Positions 30,225 through 39,077 of a DNA stretch of 64,000 nt are shown piece by piece. The stretch is from an uncultured Lachnospiraceae bacterium. Lineage in GTDB: Bacteria > Bacillota > Clostridia > Lachnospirales > Lachnospiraceae. Made by a program: the position numbers and the translations under genes. The notes under the pieces are model-generated. The model was not told the origin of the DNA, ran no database searches, and saw nothing but the letters and a program-made list of their open reading frames with translations. Location of the stretch: assembly GCA_947632555.1 (NCBI GenBank), contig CANRPU010000009.1, positions 46,059-110,058 on the forward strand. The letters run 5' to 3'. Each line of letters begins with the position of its first letter. Position 1 is the stretch's first letter.

Positions 30225-30962
30225 TCAAGTTTCCGCATCGCCGATGGCATTCTGGATATAAGTCATCGTCAGCATACAGAACACGTAGGTCTGGATAGCT
30301 CCCGAGAAGATATCCAGGTACACATGCAAAAACGCGGGCCATATCAGTGCGAACATATCCAGCAGTCCGTATACCAGCGCCATCATGACCACGCCCGAAA
30401 GCACATTGGCGAACAGACGCAGGGAAAGTGAAATAGGCACCGCGATATCGCTGATGATATTGATAGGCAACCAGATAGGCAGCCAGGGCGGCAGAGGCGA
30501 ACACTTATCCACCCAAATGGCCTTTAAGGAATTGTGCTTAAAGGTATTAAAATGTATCAGGGCAAAAGTCATCAGAGCCAGCGGCAGCGTCACGCCGTAG
30601 TCCGCGGTAGGCGGTCTGAGCCCCATCAGACCCGAAAGATTGCTGATGAGAATAAAAATAAATACCGTTCCTATGTAATTGCGGAATTTGGCGGCATTTT
30701 TGCCCATGGTCCCCTTGACCATCTTATCCAGCATTTCCACGATCAGTTCCACAACGTTCTGAAAACCCGCGGGAATCTCCCTGGCATGCTTCATGGTTCT
30801 GTTCGCCGCTATGGCAAACCCCAGCAGCAGGAGCATCACGATCAGGATGCTCACATGAGTAGTGGTAATCCAGACTTTATGTCCAAAAAAGGAATACTGG
30901 AACAGCCCGTGCACCATAAAATCCACTTCGCTGCCTGCCGACAGCAGGATTCCGTATCCCAT
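30225..30962 (-). CDS. atpB: ATP synthase Fo a subunit
   Basis: This 245-residue integral membrane subunit a holds the ion half-channels. Several hydrophobic helices are visible. The essential Arg lies in SLSLRLFANVLSG, followed by the C-terminal helix pair ending YIQNAIGDAET. The ATG at MGYGILLSAG was chosen because AGGAGGTGAG stands directly before it; longer starts would extend into atpI. Together with the c subunit it determines ion specificity. Confidence 0.95.
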   Translation of the reverse strand: MGYGILLSAGSEVDFMVHGLFQYSFFGHKVWITTTHVSILIVMLLLLGFAIAANRTMKHAREIPAGFQNVVELIVEMLDKMVKGTMGKNAAKFRNYIGTVFIFILISNLSGLMGLRPPTADYGVTLPLALMTFALIHFNTFKHNSLKAIWVDKCSPLPPWLPIWLPINIISDIAVPISLSLRLFANVLSGVVMMALVYGLLDMFALIWPAFLHVYLDIFSGAIQTYVFCMLTMTYIQNAIGDAET

Positions 30963-30966
30963 GTAC

Positions 30967-31446
30967 TCACCTCCTTTTCTTATCCTTCCCGCGCGCGGGA
31001 TGAAAAGCTTCTTGCGGGTCGCTCTCTTCAAAGAGCCGGTTATAGCATCTGTGCGCCACGGGCTGCAGATAAGCGCCCGCCTTCAGCGCCATTACGCCCA
31101 GAAAGCCGGCCAGTACATAGCCCGCCTTCAAATAAAACAGGGCCACAAGGTAAACCGCCGTCAGAAAATACCTAAACAGGTATCCTCCCGCCACGATCCT
31201 GGCCGCCGTTTTCTCATCACAGAGGAACGCTTTCTGCAGGGAGCGCCACATATGCAGCGCCAGGATACAGGCCATAAGCCCGCCGCTCCAGAGCCCAATG
31301 GCAAAAAGGCCTTCCCGCAGAGGAAAAAACAATCCTGCCAGAACTCCTGCCGCCTGGCAGAACAGCAGAAATACCAGAATGCCGGTCAGCAGTTCCAGAA
31401 TCGCCCTGTCACAGTTTTTAAGCCTTTCCGTCATGCCCGTTCCCAT
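30967..31446 (-). CDS. atpI: AtpI-like membrane protein of the ATP synthase operon
   Basis: This is a small hydrophobic protein of about 159 residues with four predicted membrane helices (for example AILELLTGILVFLLFCQAAG and VLAGFLGVMALKAGAYL). It occupies the AtpI position between atpZ and atpB; AtpI proteins help c-ring assembly or cation supply in several bacteria. The start is uncertain: MGTGMTERL has GAGG six bases upstream, while MTERL four codons later is an alternative. Both overlap the atpZ end. The basic C-terminus (HPARGKDKKRR) is probably cytoplasmic. Confidence 0.8.
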   Translation of the reverse strand: MGTGMTERLKNCDRAILELLTGILVFLLFCQAAGVLAGLFFPLREGLFAIGLWSGGLMACILALHMWRSLQKAFLCDEKTAARIVAGGYLFRYFLTAVYLVALFYLKAGYVLAGFLGVMALKAGAYLQPVAHRCYNRLFEESDPQEAFHPARGKDKKRR

Positions 31447-31672
31447 CCTTATCCTCATAGACATGCCTGGCCATCACATAAATGTTGCGGAAACCGGCCA
31501 GCGCGCCAACAAAAAAAAGAACGATCGTCAGCCAGGAGGTTCCCAGCTTCTTATCCAGCCAGATCCCAAGGAAAGACAGGAGAAAAACCGGAACCAGCAT
31601 ATTGATCCCAAACTGGGTGATCATAACAAGCGCCCGATATACACTTTTGTCATATTTTCTGCGCCGCGCCAC
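31418..31672 (-). CDS. atpZ: AtpZ/AtpI-family small membrane protein
   Basis: This 84-residue protein with two membrane helices (MLVPVFLLSFLGIWLDKKLG and LTIVLFFVGALAGFRNIYVM) is typical of the AtpZ (DUF4491/AtpI-like) family encoded first in Firmicute atp operons and linked to magnesium/calcium handling or assembly. The start is GTG with GGAGG five bases upstream. A strong promoter lies just before it, so it opens the ten-gene atp operon ZIBEFHAGDC. Confidence 0.85.
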   Translation of the reverse strand: MARRRKYDKSVYRALVMITQFGINMLVPVFLLSFLGIWLDKKLGTSWLTIVLFFVGALAGFRNIYVMARHVYEDKDGNGHDGKA

Positions 31673-31711
31673 ATTTTCCTCCCCAGGCTCCCCGGTACAA
31701 ACCTAATGTAG

Positions 31712-31740
31712 ATTATACTAATTTTCCTCTATATTGTCCA
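31712..31740 (-). promoter_or_regulatory. Promoter of the ATP synthase operon
   Basis: Minus-strand TGGACA (plus 31735-31740) and perfect TATAAT (plus 31712-31717) are spaced by 17 nt, 39 bp before the atpZ GTG. Confidence 0.75.
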
Positions 31741-31767
31741 GCCACTTTGACAGATTTCACTAAAAAT

Positions 31768-31796
31768 TTGACTTCACAGACGAGGAGGTGTAGTAT
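31768..31796 (+). promoter_or_regulatory. Promoter of the DUF402 gene
   Basis: TTGACT (31768-31773), 17-nt spacer, TAGTAT (31791-31796), 48 nt upstream of the ATG. Two copies of aagataaacg lie in the leader (about 31804 and 31824). Confidence 0.6.
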
Positions 31797-31844
31797 TTTC
31801 TTAAAGATAAACGAACTGCCCTGAAGATAAACGGAGGATTCATC

Positions 31845-32324
31845 ATGGACCGACTTACCATCTACCGAAAGCGCCTGATTCCCGACGAGTGTATCCTTTT
31901 AAAAGATGACATTATCGTCAGTCAAACGGAGGATGTTGTTGTGACCAAATGGAAAACGCTGAATCCGAAAACGGCCTTTCAGCATGGCGCCTCCTGTTAT
32001 TTTCTGAAAAAGGGGATTAAGATCAGCAAGTTTTACCGCGCGGACAACAGCCTGTTCTGCTGGTACTGTGATATCGTCCGATATGATCTTTCCGAACAGG
32101 GCCCGGTCCTGACCGTAACGGATCTGCTGGCGGATGTGATCCTCTATCCGGATGGTTCCGTGAAGGTAGCGGATCTGGACGAACTGGCAGAGGCTTTTGA
32201 AAAAGGCCTGATCTCTTCTGAAGATTTGACCCTTTCCCTGAAACAGCTGAACGCTCTTCTGGTCTGCATTTACGAAAACCGTTTCTCTGAACTGCAGGAC
32301 GAACTGGAACGGCGGGGCCTGTAG
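31845..32324 (+). CDS. DUF402 family protein (Ntdp/FomD-like fold)
   Basis: This 159-residue protein of the DUF402 superfamily includes nucleoside tri/diphosphatases (Ntdp) and the FomD-type CMP hydrolase. The metal-binding acidic signature is visible as WYCDIVRYD, then VTDLLADVILYPDG and VADLDELAEAFEKG in the right order and spacing. That supports a divalent-metal phosphohydrolase acting on nucleotides or RNA, but the substrate is unknown. It has its own promoter, divergent from the atp operon, and converges on the cell-wall hydrolase gene with no clear terminator between them. Confidence 0.82.
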   Translation: MDRLTIYRKRLIPDECILLKDDIIVSQTEDVVVTKWKTLNPKTAFQHGASCYFLKKGIKISKFYRADNSLFCWYCDIVRYDLSEQGPVLTVTDLLADVILYPDGSVKVADLDELAEAFEKGLISSEDLTLSLKQLNALLVCIYENRFSELQDELERRGL

Positions 32325-32347
32325 TCCCCGTCATCAGATAAGATTCC

Positions 32348-33520
32348 TCAATAGAAAACATGTCCGCCGATATTGATGCCTGTGAGCCCTTCGATCGGCG
32401 TCCTGAAATACAGACAGGTTCCCACATTGGTCATGCCCGACATAGCCTCGTCCGCGGCCCTGTAACAGTCCGCCGTGGCTTTTCCCGTAGTCAGCGCCAG
32501 CTCCAGCCTGCCGCTCGCCACCGGAGAGAACTGGCTCTTCTGATAGATCACGCCGATCACCGTATCCGGATATCGGGAGCTGAGCACCCGGTTGATCACC
32601 ACGGAGCCTACCGCCAGTTTGCCCTCATAGGGTTCTCCCCCCGCTTCACAGTAAATGATGGCAGCCAGAAGCGCCCTGTCCCCGTCCGCGAACGTCACTT
32701 CGGAAATATCCCGCCATGCCGCGCTGGCAGCCGCTCTGGAAAGCGCTTTTTCTTCTTCGATCTTCTTTTTCAGCGCCGCGATATCCCCGTTGAGCCTTTC
32801 CATTTCCGCTTCATAGGCGCGGGCTTCTTCTTCCGCCTGTTCGATCTGGTCCCCGTAGGCCGCGATATTGTTGGACGTCTGGCTCACCATTCCGGTCACT
32901 CTGCTCTTCTCTTCTTCCGCCTTCTGGCGCAGATCCGCCAGCTCCGCCATTTCCTGCTTCAGAATGGCTTCCTTCTCCTCGATCATGATCCGGGTTTCTT
33001 CATAATCTTTCAGCATATTGCTGTCATATTCGCTGATCGCGCTCATGTAATTGGCGTAGTTGAGAATATCCCCGAAGCTGTCCACCGCGAAAAACATTTC
33101 CAGATAGTCCGTCTGCCCTACCTCATACATGTACTGAATACGGCGCACCATGCAGTCGTACTGCCACTGCTCCGTTTCCCTGGCGGAAACCAGTTCCTGC
33201 TCGGTTATCTCGATCTCCATTTCCTTTTCCTGGATCTGCTGCTCCAGCTGCTCCAGCCTTTCGCTGACTTCCGTCAGCTCCTCCTTCAGCGTCTTCAGAT
33301 CCTTTTTCAGATCCGACTGGTCATCCCTTAAACCTTCCAGATGCTCCTCATTGGCGTCGATCTCTCCCTGCAGCGCGTTCTGCTGCTGGATCGCCTCGTC
33401 CAGCTGCTGCTGGGTGGTCTTGCCGCCGGTGGCCTGAGGAAAAACCGGAACGGAACACAAAAACAGGATTGCCGCCGCTCCCAGCGCGAATCTGCCCTTA
33501 CGCAAAACAGACTGTTTCAT
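32348..33520 (-). CDS. Secreted cell-wall hydrolase, coiled coil plus SleB/CwlJ domain
   Basis: This 390-residue exported protein has a signal peptide (about residues 1-30, GAAILFLCSVPVFPQATG) and a long coiled coil with repeated Glu/Leu/Gln heptads (about 35-270). Its C-terminal Hydrolase_2 domain carries the SleB/CwlJ hallmark AAIIYCEAGGEPYEGKLAVG with the catalytic Glu. Coiled coils with this layout resemble PcsB/EnvC-type regulators. The protein probably cuts glycan strands in vegetative wall remodelling or in the spore cortex. GGAGG precedes the ATG. Confidence 0.9.
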   Translation of the reverse strand: MKQSVLRKGRFALGAAAILFLCSVPVFPQATGGKTTQQQLDEAIQQQNALQGEIDANEEHLEGLRDDQSDLKKDLKTLKEELTEVSERLEQLEQQIQEKEMEIEITEQELVSARETEQWQYDCMVRRIQYMYEVGQTDYLEMFFAVDSFGDILNYANYMSAISEYDSNMLKDYEETRIMIEEKEAILKQEMAELADLRQKAEEEKSRVTGMVSQTSNNIAAYGDQIEQAEEEARAYEAEMERLNGDIAALKKKIEEEKALSRAAASAAWRDISEVTFADGDRALLAAIIYCEAGGEPYEGKLAVGSVVINRVLSSRYPDTVIGVIYQKSQFSPVASGRLELALTTGKATADCYRAADEAMSGMTNVGTCLYFRTPIEGLTGINIGGHVFY

Positions 33521-33582
33521 TCGGTTTTCCTCCTTTCTTTTCCCGGTCCGGCCGGTTTGCTGACGCCGCTTCTCGCCTGGCG

Positions 33583-34077
33583 CTATACTTCTAATTCCAG
33601 CTTTCTTCCTGTCCTGTGGTACTGAACGTAAGCCACCCCGGCCGCGTCCAGCATTTTTTTGGAAGCGATATTGGAGGGACTGAGCGCGTATTTATCGCTG
33701 CCATACACGATGGTTTTGATCCCCGCCTGTATAATGGCCTTGGTGCATTCATTGCAGGGGAACAGGGAAACATACAGTTTGGTCCCTTCCAGAGATCCTC
33801 CCCGGTAATTTAAAATGGCGTTCAGCTCCCCGTGTGTCACAAAGGGGTATTTGGTTTCCAGGATCTGTTCCCCTTCCCTGTCCCATGGGAAGTCCTCGTC
33901 GGAGCAGCCCATGGGGAACCCGTTATAGCCCATGGACAGGATTTTGTTGTCGCTGCTGACAATACAGGCTCCCACCTGCGTATTGGGATCCTTGGAACGC
34001 ATTCCGGAAAGCTGCGCGATCCCCATGAAGTATTCATCCCAGCTGATGTAATCCTTACGTTTACGCATTTTTTCCAT
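33583..34077 (-). CDS. comEB: dCMP deaminase / ComEB-like cytidine deaminase
   Basis: This 164-residue zinc deaminase family member most likely converts dCMP to dUMP for thymidylate supply. Zinc ligands and the catalytic Glu are seen in THGELNAILN and FPCNECTKAIIQAG. The start MEKMRKRKDYISWDEYF was chosen because GGAAGGA lies upstream and the ATG comes 17 nt after the rpiB stop; an ATG five codons earlier is also possible. It shares an operon with rpiB, the YwlC-like gene and yqeY. Confidence 0.9.
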   Translation of the reverse strand: MEKMRKRKDYISWDEYFMGIAQLSGMRSKDPNTQVGACIVSSDNKILSMGYNGFPMGCSDEDFPWDREGEQILETKYPFVTHGELNAILNYRGGSLEGTKLYVSLFPCNECTKAIIQAGIKTIVYGSDKYALSPSNIASKKMLDAAGVAYVQYHRTGRKLELEV

Positions 34078-34094
34078 GTTTTTTCCTTCCATGC

Positions 34095-34532
34095 TCAATC
34101 CTGCTCCGATTCCAGCATACCGATCCTGCGGCAGTGCTTTTCTTCCCCGGAAAACGGCGTGTTCAGAAAAGTTTCCGTGATCTCCACCGCCAGGTTGGGC
34201 CCTATCACGCCGCCGCCCATAGCCAGCATATTGGCATCGTTGTGCAGTCTTGTCATTTTGGCGCAGTAACTGTCCTGGCATACCGCGCAGCGCACACCCT
34301 TTACCTTGTTGGCCGCCATGGAAATACCCAGTCCGGTGGTACAGATCACGATCCCCTTTTCGCATTCTCCCGAAGCCACCGCTTTGGCCGCGGCTTTTCC
34401 GAATACCGGATAGTCGCAGGATTTTTTATCATAACATCCGAAATCCCGGTAAGCGATCCCTTTCTCCTTCAGATATCCGATAACGGCCTGTTTCAATTCA
34501 AAACCGCCGTGGTCGCTGCCTATCGCTATCAT
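34095..34532 (-). CDS. rpiB: Ribose-5-phosphate isomerase B
   Basis: This 145-residue RpiB/LacAB-family isomerase interconverts ribose-5-phosphate and ribulose-5-phosphate. Motifs are IAIGSDHGGFELKQAV at the N-terminus, the catalytic Cys in ICTTGLGISMAANKVKG, and the RLHNDANMLAMGG block with the phosphate-contacting His. It lies 18 nt after the threonylcarbamoyl-AMP synthase gene and directly before comEB. A LacAB or allose-6-phosphate isomerase role cannot be excluded, but no sugar operon is nearby. Confidence 0.95.
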   Translation of the reverse strand: MIAIGSDHGGFELKQAVIGYLKEKGIAYRDFGCYDKKSCDYPVFGKAAAKAVASGECEKGIVICTTGLGISMAANKVKGVRCAVCQDSYCAKMTRLHNDANMLAMGGGVIGPNLAVEITETFLNTPFSGEEKHCRRIGMLESEQD

Positions 34533-34550
34533 GCCATACGCTCCTCTCCG

Positions 34551-35615
34551 TTACAACTCTATCATCCGGTGCCCGGCCGCCTTTAACAGCCTGTTCATCA
34601 GTGCGGCTCCCAGCCCCGTATTTTCAAAAGCTTCCGCATATATGATCTCCGCCCCTTCATCGTCCAGCTCCCGCAAGACGCGGTAAAGGCGCTTCGCCGC
34701 GGAAAGACCGTCCGTTCTGCCTCCCAGGGATTTGCGGATGTCCGCGTCATAGTTTCGCGCGGTTTCCTCCGCCGCGATCACCGCTGTCCTCTTTCCGGCC
34801 GCCCTGGCCTGCCGGAGCCGTTCGTTTATATAGGAGAACGTCTTTTCTTCCTCTCCTGACACTATTGTCAGCTCCCCTTTGGGCGCGTAGTGTCTGTATT
34901 TCATTCCGGGGGCTTTGGGCGCCTGCCCGCTGTTCCCGTCAAAGACAGTCCTGTCGGTTTCTATTTCTCCCAGCAGAGTACGCAGCATTGCCTCCGTCAC
35001 GTATCCCGGCCGCAGGATTTCCGCGGGGCTCACCGTCAGGTCCACAATGGTGGATTCCAGTCCGATCCCCACCTCGCCGCCGTCTATCACCATATCGATC
35101 CTGCCGTCCATATCCTCCAGCACATATTTTGCCAGTGTAGGACTGGGCCGGCCCGAAGTATTGGCGCTGGGCGCCGCTACATATCCTCCTGACGCCTCGA
35201 TCAGCGCCAGCGCTGTCTTGTGGGAAGGCATCCGCACAGCCACTGTCCGCAGACCTCCCGTGGTTTCCTCCGGTACTTCCTCCGCTTTGGGCAGTATCAT
35301 GGTAAGCGGTCCAGGCCAGAACGCGTCCGCCAGCTTTTTGGCCGCCGCCAGTTTTCCCGCGTGTTCCGGCGCCGTGGAAACCAGCCGGTAAATATCGTCC
35401 CATTTACAGATGTGTACGATCAGGGGATTGTCCGAGGGGCGCCCTTTGGCCGCGTATATCTTACGGGAAGAATCGGGGTTGAACGCATCCCCGCCCAGTC
35501 CGTAAACCGTTTCCGTGGGAAACGCCACCAGCCCTCCGGCCTTTAAGATCCTGCCCGCCTCCGCCAGACACGCCTTGTCATTCTCTTCCATGCAGGTGAT
35601 AACCTTGGTATTCAT
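34551..35615 (-). CDS. L-threonylcarbamoyladenylate synthase, Sua5/YwlC type
   Basis: This 354-residue enzyme makes threonylcarbamoyl-AMP for the tRNA t6A37 modification. The N-terminal YrdC domain shows GGLVAFPTETVYGLGGDAF, YAAKGRPSDNPLIVH and PSANTSGRPSPT. A C-terminal Sua5 domain (from about residue 235, KAPGMKYRHYAPKGE) distinguishes it from short TsaC. The ATG at MNTKVITC has GGAAGG upstream; an upstream in-frame start is not conserved. It is encoded upstream of rpiB. Confidence 0.94.
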   Translation of the reverse strand: MNTKVITCMEENDKACLAEAGRILKAGGLVAFPTETVYGLGGDAFNPDSSRKIYAAKGRPSDNPLIVHICKWDDIYRLVSTAPEHAGKLAAAKKLADAFWPGPLTMILPKAEEVPEETTGGLRTVAVRMPSHKTALALIEASGGYVAAPSANTSGRPSPTLAKYVLEDMDGRIDMVIDGGEVGIGLESTIVDLTVSPAEILRPGYVTEAMLRTLLGEIETDRTVFDGNSGQAPKAPGMKYRHYAPKGELTIVSGEEEKTFSYINERLRQARAAGKRTAVIAAEETARNYDADIRKSLGGRTDGLSAAKRLYRVLRELDDEGAEIIYAEAFENTGLGAALMNRLLKAAGHRMIEL

Positions 35616-35643
35616 GTAACGCTCTGCCTTCCGAATCTTTTGC

Positions 35644-36081
35644 CTATCTGCACAGTCCGGCAACCACTTCGTTGATCACCTTTCCGTCCGCTCTTCCCTT
35701 TAACTCTCCCATTACGGCCTTCATGATCAGTCCCTTGTTTCCGGTGGCCAGTTCCTCCGAGAAATGAGCGGTAATAAAACTCTCCACTTCCTGCGCGGAC
35801 ATCATTTTCGGCGCGTATTCGGAGATAATGTCATAACGGGCCTGATATTCCGCTTTCAGCTCCGTTCTTTCCGCGGGACAGGTATCCAGCTGCTCTTTTA
35901 CGGATTTCAGTTCCTTCAAAATAGCCTTGTCCACCAGCTGTTCCGGGATCTCTTCTCTGCAGCCTTCGTCGATCCCCAGTTTTTTCGCCGCAGATACCAG
36001 CGTGGAGATCGCATCCTTGCGCACCTTATCTCTGGCCTTCATCGCGGCCACCATGTCCGCTCTCAACCGTTCTAATTCCAT
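35644..36081 (-). CDS. GatB/YqeY domain protein
   Basis: This 145-residue YqeY-family protein shares the tail domain of the GatB amidotransferase subunit. Typical features are KARDKVRKDAISTLVSAAKK, the segment ISEYAPKMMSAQEVESFI and the C-terminal GRADGKVINEVV. The family's role is unclear; a link to tRNA-dependent amidation or RNA binding is only inferred from homology. It heads the minus-strand cluster with ywlC, rpiB and comEB. Confidence 0.92.
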   Translation of the reverse strand: MELERLRADMVAAMKARDKVRKDAISTLVSAAKKLGIDEGCREEIPEQLVDKAILKELKSVKEQLDTCPAERTELKAEYQARYDIISEYAPKMMSAQEVESFITAHFSEELATGNKGLIMKAVMGELKGRADGKVINEVVAGLCR

Positions 36082-36270
36082 AATAGCCTCCTATCCGCGG
36101 CAAGCCGCTTTCTGGTACAGTATATCACATCTTTTCGGGGAAATCCATGCCTCTCGCATTTTTTATGTTTTTTGAGAAGAAAGCATTGCTTTTTCCATGC
36201 TCAGGAAATAAACTGATAATATCTGAACCGCATCTTCGCGAACAGCAATATCAAGATAAGGAGAACTTTT

Positions 36271-37383
36271 ATGAACGACCTGAAATATTATCCCACACAG
36301 GAGCTTCCATACTGCAGGATCCACGGGCGGACGGACCGCTCCATGCAGCCGCTTCCGCTGTTCTGGACCGGCAGCGGACTGGAGGTGCTGGTAAACGGCA
36401 CCGAACTCTGGATCGACCTGGAAGTGGATTTTGATTTTCATGAGCCCTGGGCTGCCTACCGCGTTGACGGCGCCCTGATGGGCCGCCAGATGCTGCTTCC
36501 CGGCCGACAGAGCCTCTGCCTGTTCCGCAATATGAGCCCCGAGGCGGTAAAAGACGTATTTTTCTTCCGGGAACTGCAGGCGATGTCCGAAGATCCTGCC
36601 TGCCGCCTGCTCGTCCACGGTTTTAAAACGGACGGGACATTTTTCCCCGTTCCTGACAGACCCTATAAACTGGAGTTTATCGGTGACAGTATCACTTCCG
36701 GCGAAGGTACCTACGGCGCGGTGGGTGACCAGCCCTGGATTCCCATGTTCATGAGCGCCAGCAGACACTACGCCGCTATGACCGCTCAGGCGCTGAACGC
36801 GGATTTCCGGCTAATCTCCCAGGGCGGCTGGGGCGTTGTCTGCGGCTGGGACAACAACCCGCATCACGCGCTCCCTCTCTGCTACCGGCAGATCTGCGGT
36901 CTGGCCTGCGGCCCGGCAAACGAGGCACTGGGGGCACAGAAGCCCAATCCCTTTGAGGAATGGCGTCCCGACGCCGTTATCGTCAATCTGGGGACCAATG
37001 ACAACGGCGCTTTTGACCAGCCCGCATGGCAGGATGAAAGTACCGGAGAAACCTTCCAGAACAAGAGAAATCCCGACGGTTCCCTTGAGGCCGCCTCCGT
37101 GGAACGTTTTGAGCAGGGCGTTATCGACTTTCTGAAACAGCTGCGCTCCTGCAACCCGGACGCTCACATCGTCTGGGCATACGGTATGCTGGGATACGAG
37201 CTGACGCTTCCCATTGCCCACGCGCTGGACACCTTCCGCAAAGAAACCGGCGATACCCGGATTTCCTTTTTACAACTGCCCAATACCACCGAAGAAACCA
37301 TCGGGTCCCGTTTTCATCCCGGGGTCAGATCCCATGAACGGGCAGCCGGGGTCCTGTCGGAATATCTGAAGAGCATTCTGTGA
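36271..37383 (+). CDS. SGNH hydrolase, carbohydrate esterase family 2-like
   Basis: This 370-residue SGNH/GDSL esterase has an N-terminal beta-sandwich (about residues 1-130) and a catalytic domain with the nucleophile in KLEFIGDSITSGEGTYG. The Asn block is VIVNLGTNDNGAF, and the terminal catalytic His is in FHPGVRSHERAAG. This two-domain layout matches CE2 acetyl-xylan/gluco-mannan deacetylases. No signal peptide is present, so it probably acts in the cytoplasm on imported oligosaccharides. AAGGAG precedes the ATG. It stands alone, convergent with the amidase gene 4 bp away. Confidence 0.88.
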   Translation: MNDLKYYPTQELPYCRIHGRTDRSMQPLPLFWTGSGLEVLVNGTELWIDLEVDFDFHEPWAAYRVDGALMGRQMLLPGRQSLCLFRNMSPEAVKDVFFFRELQAMSEDPACRLLVHGFKTDGTFFPVPDRPYKLEFIGDSITSGEGTYGAVGDQPWIPMFMSASRHYAAMTAQALNADFRLISQGGWGVVCGWDNNPHHALPLCYRQICGLACGPANEALGAQKPNPFEEWRPDAVIVNLGTNDNGAFDQPAWQDESTGETFQNKRNPDGSLEAASVERFEQGVIDFLKQLRSCNPDAHIVWAYGMLGYELTLPIAHALDTFRKETGDTRISFLQLPNTTEETIGSRFHPGVRSHERAAGVLSEYLKSIL

Positions 37384-37387
37384 CGGA

Positions 37388-38083
37388 TCATTTTGTTTCA
37401 TTCAGATACTGTATGATCCCTATATGTATTTCCCACGCCAGCTTCTCCTGATATTCCCTGTCGCACAATTTCTCCGCTTCCTCCGGATTGGAAAGGAAAC
37501 CGCATTCCACGATCACAATCACGGAGGAAGTTTTTTTCAGAAGATAATAACTGTCATTGGCTTTCACGGTACGCCTGTTGTCCGTGTCTACCTTTTCCAC
37601 CAGTCTGGCCTGTATCTTTTCCGCCAGCTTTTTCCCTTCCTGGCTTCCCGTATAGTAAAAAACCTGGGCGCCCCGCACATATTCCTCAGGATAACTGTTC
37701 TGATGGATGCTCACCGTTACGGCAGGCGCCGCTTCCTCGATCAGCGCCAGCCTCCGCTTCATATCCTGCACCTTTTTGTTGGAGGCATCCGCGTCATACA
37801 GACCGGTATCCGTATCCCGCGTTACCACTACGCGGATATCGTCGGCTTCCAGGTATTTTTTGACCAGCAGCATGATCTCCAGATTTAAGTCCTTTTCCTG
37901 CGCGCCGTTGATGCCTACTTTTCCGGGATCATTCCCGCCGTGTCCGGCATCCAGCACCACGCAGGGCGCATCTTTGGCCATGGCGCTTCCCGAAACGTCC
38001 CTTTCGGAATCCCGCGACAGCATGGGAAGCACTGCAGCGGCCGCCACGAGCAGGGTTCCCAGGAGCAGATAAGGTTTTTTCAT
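37388..38083 (-). CDS. N-acetylmuramoyl-L-alanine amidase (Amidase_3, CwlD-like)
   Basis: This 231-residue exported zinc amidase cleaves the bond between MurNAc and L-Ala. An N-terminal signal or membrane anchor (PYLLLGTLLVAAAAVLPML) is followed by the Amidase_3 domain. Zinc-ligand motifs are VVLDAGHGGNDPGKVG, TVSIHQNSYP and the terminal catalytic Glu in VIVECGFLSNPEEA. Size and single-domain form resemble CwlD, needed for muramic-lactam formation in spore cortex, though a vegetative role is possible. Confidence 0.93.
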   Translation of the reverse strand: MKKPYLLLGTLLVAAAAVLPMLSRDSERDVSGSAMAKDAPCVVLDAGHGGNDPGKVGINGAQEKDLNLEIMLLVKKYLEADDIRVVVTRDTDTGLYDADASNKKVQDMKRRLALIEEAAPAVTVSIHQNSYPEEYVRGAQVFYYTGSQEGKKLAEKIQARLVEKVDTDNRRTVKANDSYYLLKKTSSVIVIVECGFLSNPEEAEKLCDREYQEKLAWEIHIGIIQYLNETK

Positions 38084-38174
38084 ACAGCTTCATCCGTTCC
38101 GATCATTTGTCAAAATATATGTGTTCCCGCCGGGCATTATACCTTATTATGGCAGCGCGCTCCGCAAAGGCCCG

Positions 38175-39026
38175 CTACAGCCGCTTCAGCGCATCTTTGA
38201 TCAGGCGCTCCGCCTCTCCGTCATCATACTCCTTCAGGCATTTCTGGGCGCTCAGACATTTTTCCCTGATGATAGAAGGAATGGCGTAACGCATCAAATC
38301 TTCCAGCCGGGAATCCGCGTCCTCTACCCGGAAATGCTCCAGATCATCCACTACGAACAAAAGCTTGGCGTTCAGTTCTCCCACGCTGATGGCCAGCAGC
38401 TCCCTGCCCTCCTGCTTGGCGTTCTTCTGGTCGATCATCTGCAGGATGCGCGACAGCATCCGCTGCGCCGCTGTAAAATCTTCTTCCTTCATTTTCGCCA
38501 CGGTTGCCTGCAGACGCTTTGTCACCTCTTCGCTCAGCTGATAATTCAGCATCTCTTCCGTCTTGGTCAGCGCCAGTTTATTGTTTCCGTTATGTATGCA
38601 CTTCCCGATATCCTCTATGTGCCGGTACAGCTCGGCCTCATTCATGGGAAGCGCCCCCCGCAGCTTTAACGCCCGTTCAATCCGCTGGCACAGATCTTCC
38701 CCGTCAAACGGCTTTAAAATATAATCCATGATCCCCAGTTTCGCGCCTTCTAACACGGTGGCTCTGTCATGCTTTGCCGTCAGCATAATGACCGGCACGG
38801 TAGTTCCGTTTTCCTGTCCTCTGATCTGCTTCAGCGTTTCGATCCCGTCCATGATGGGCATTTGAATATCCAGCAGGATCAGATCCACCTTTTCCTGCCG
38901 GACCACCTTCAGTGCCCTTCTTCCCGAGCTGACCGGGATCACTTCATATTTATCCTGAAGCTCCTGTTCTATCGTAGCGAGATTCACTACATTGTCATCC
39001 ACCGCCAAAATTCTCATTTTATCCAT
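38175..39026 (-). CDS. Response regulator with helical C-terminal domain
   Basis: This is a REC-domain protein of about 283 residues. The receiver is complete: acidic pocket ILAVDDN, phosphoacceptor Asp in LILLDIQMPIMDG, and Lys in YILKPFDGEDL. The remaining 155 residues are helical and contain no recognised DNA-binding or enzymatic motif, so output is probably by protein interaction. AAGGAG precedes two adjacent ATGs; the second gives the better spacing. It lies 51 nt downstream of the hybrid histidine kinase and is its likely partner. Confidence 0.88.
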   Translation of the reverse strand: MDKMRILAVDDNVVNLATIEQELQDKYEVIPVSSGRRALKVVRQEKVDLILLDIQMPIMDGIETLKQIRGQENGTTVPVIMLTAKHDRATVLEGAKLGIMDYILKPFDGEDLCQRIERALKLRGALPMNEAELYRHIEDIGKCIHNGNNKLALTKTEEMLNYQLSEEVTKRLQATVAKMKEEDFTAAQRMLSRILQMIDQKNAKQEGRELLAISVGELNAKLLFVVDDLEHFRVEDADSRLEDLMRYAIPSIIREKCLSAQKCLKEYDDGEAERLIKDALKRL

Positions 39027-39077
39027 CATCCGGCTCCTTTCCCCGCCATGGTAATCGGATATCTGCGATCCCGTTTT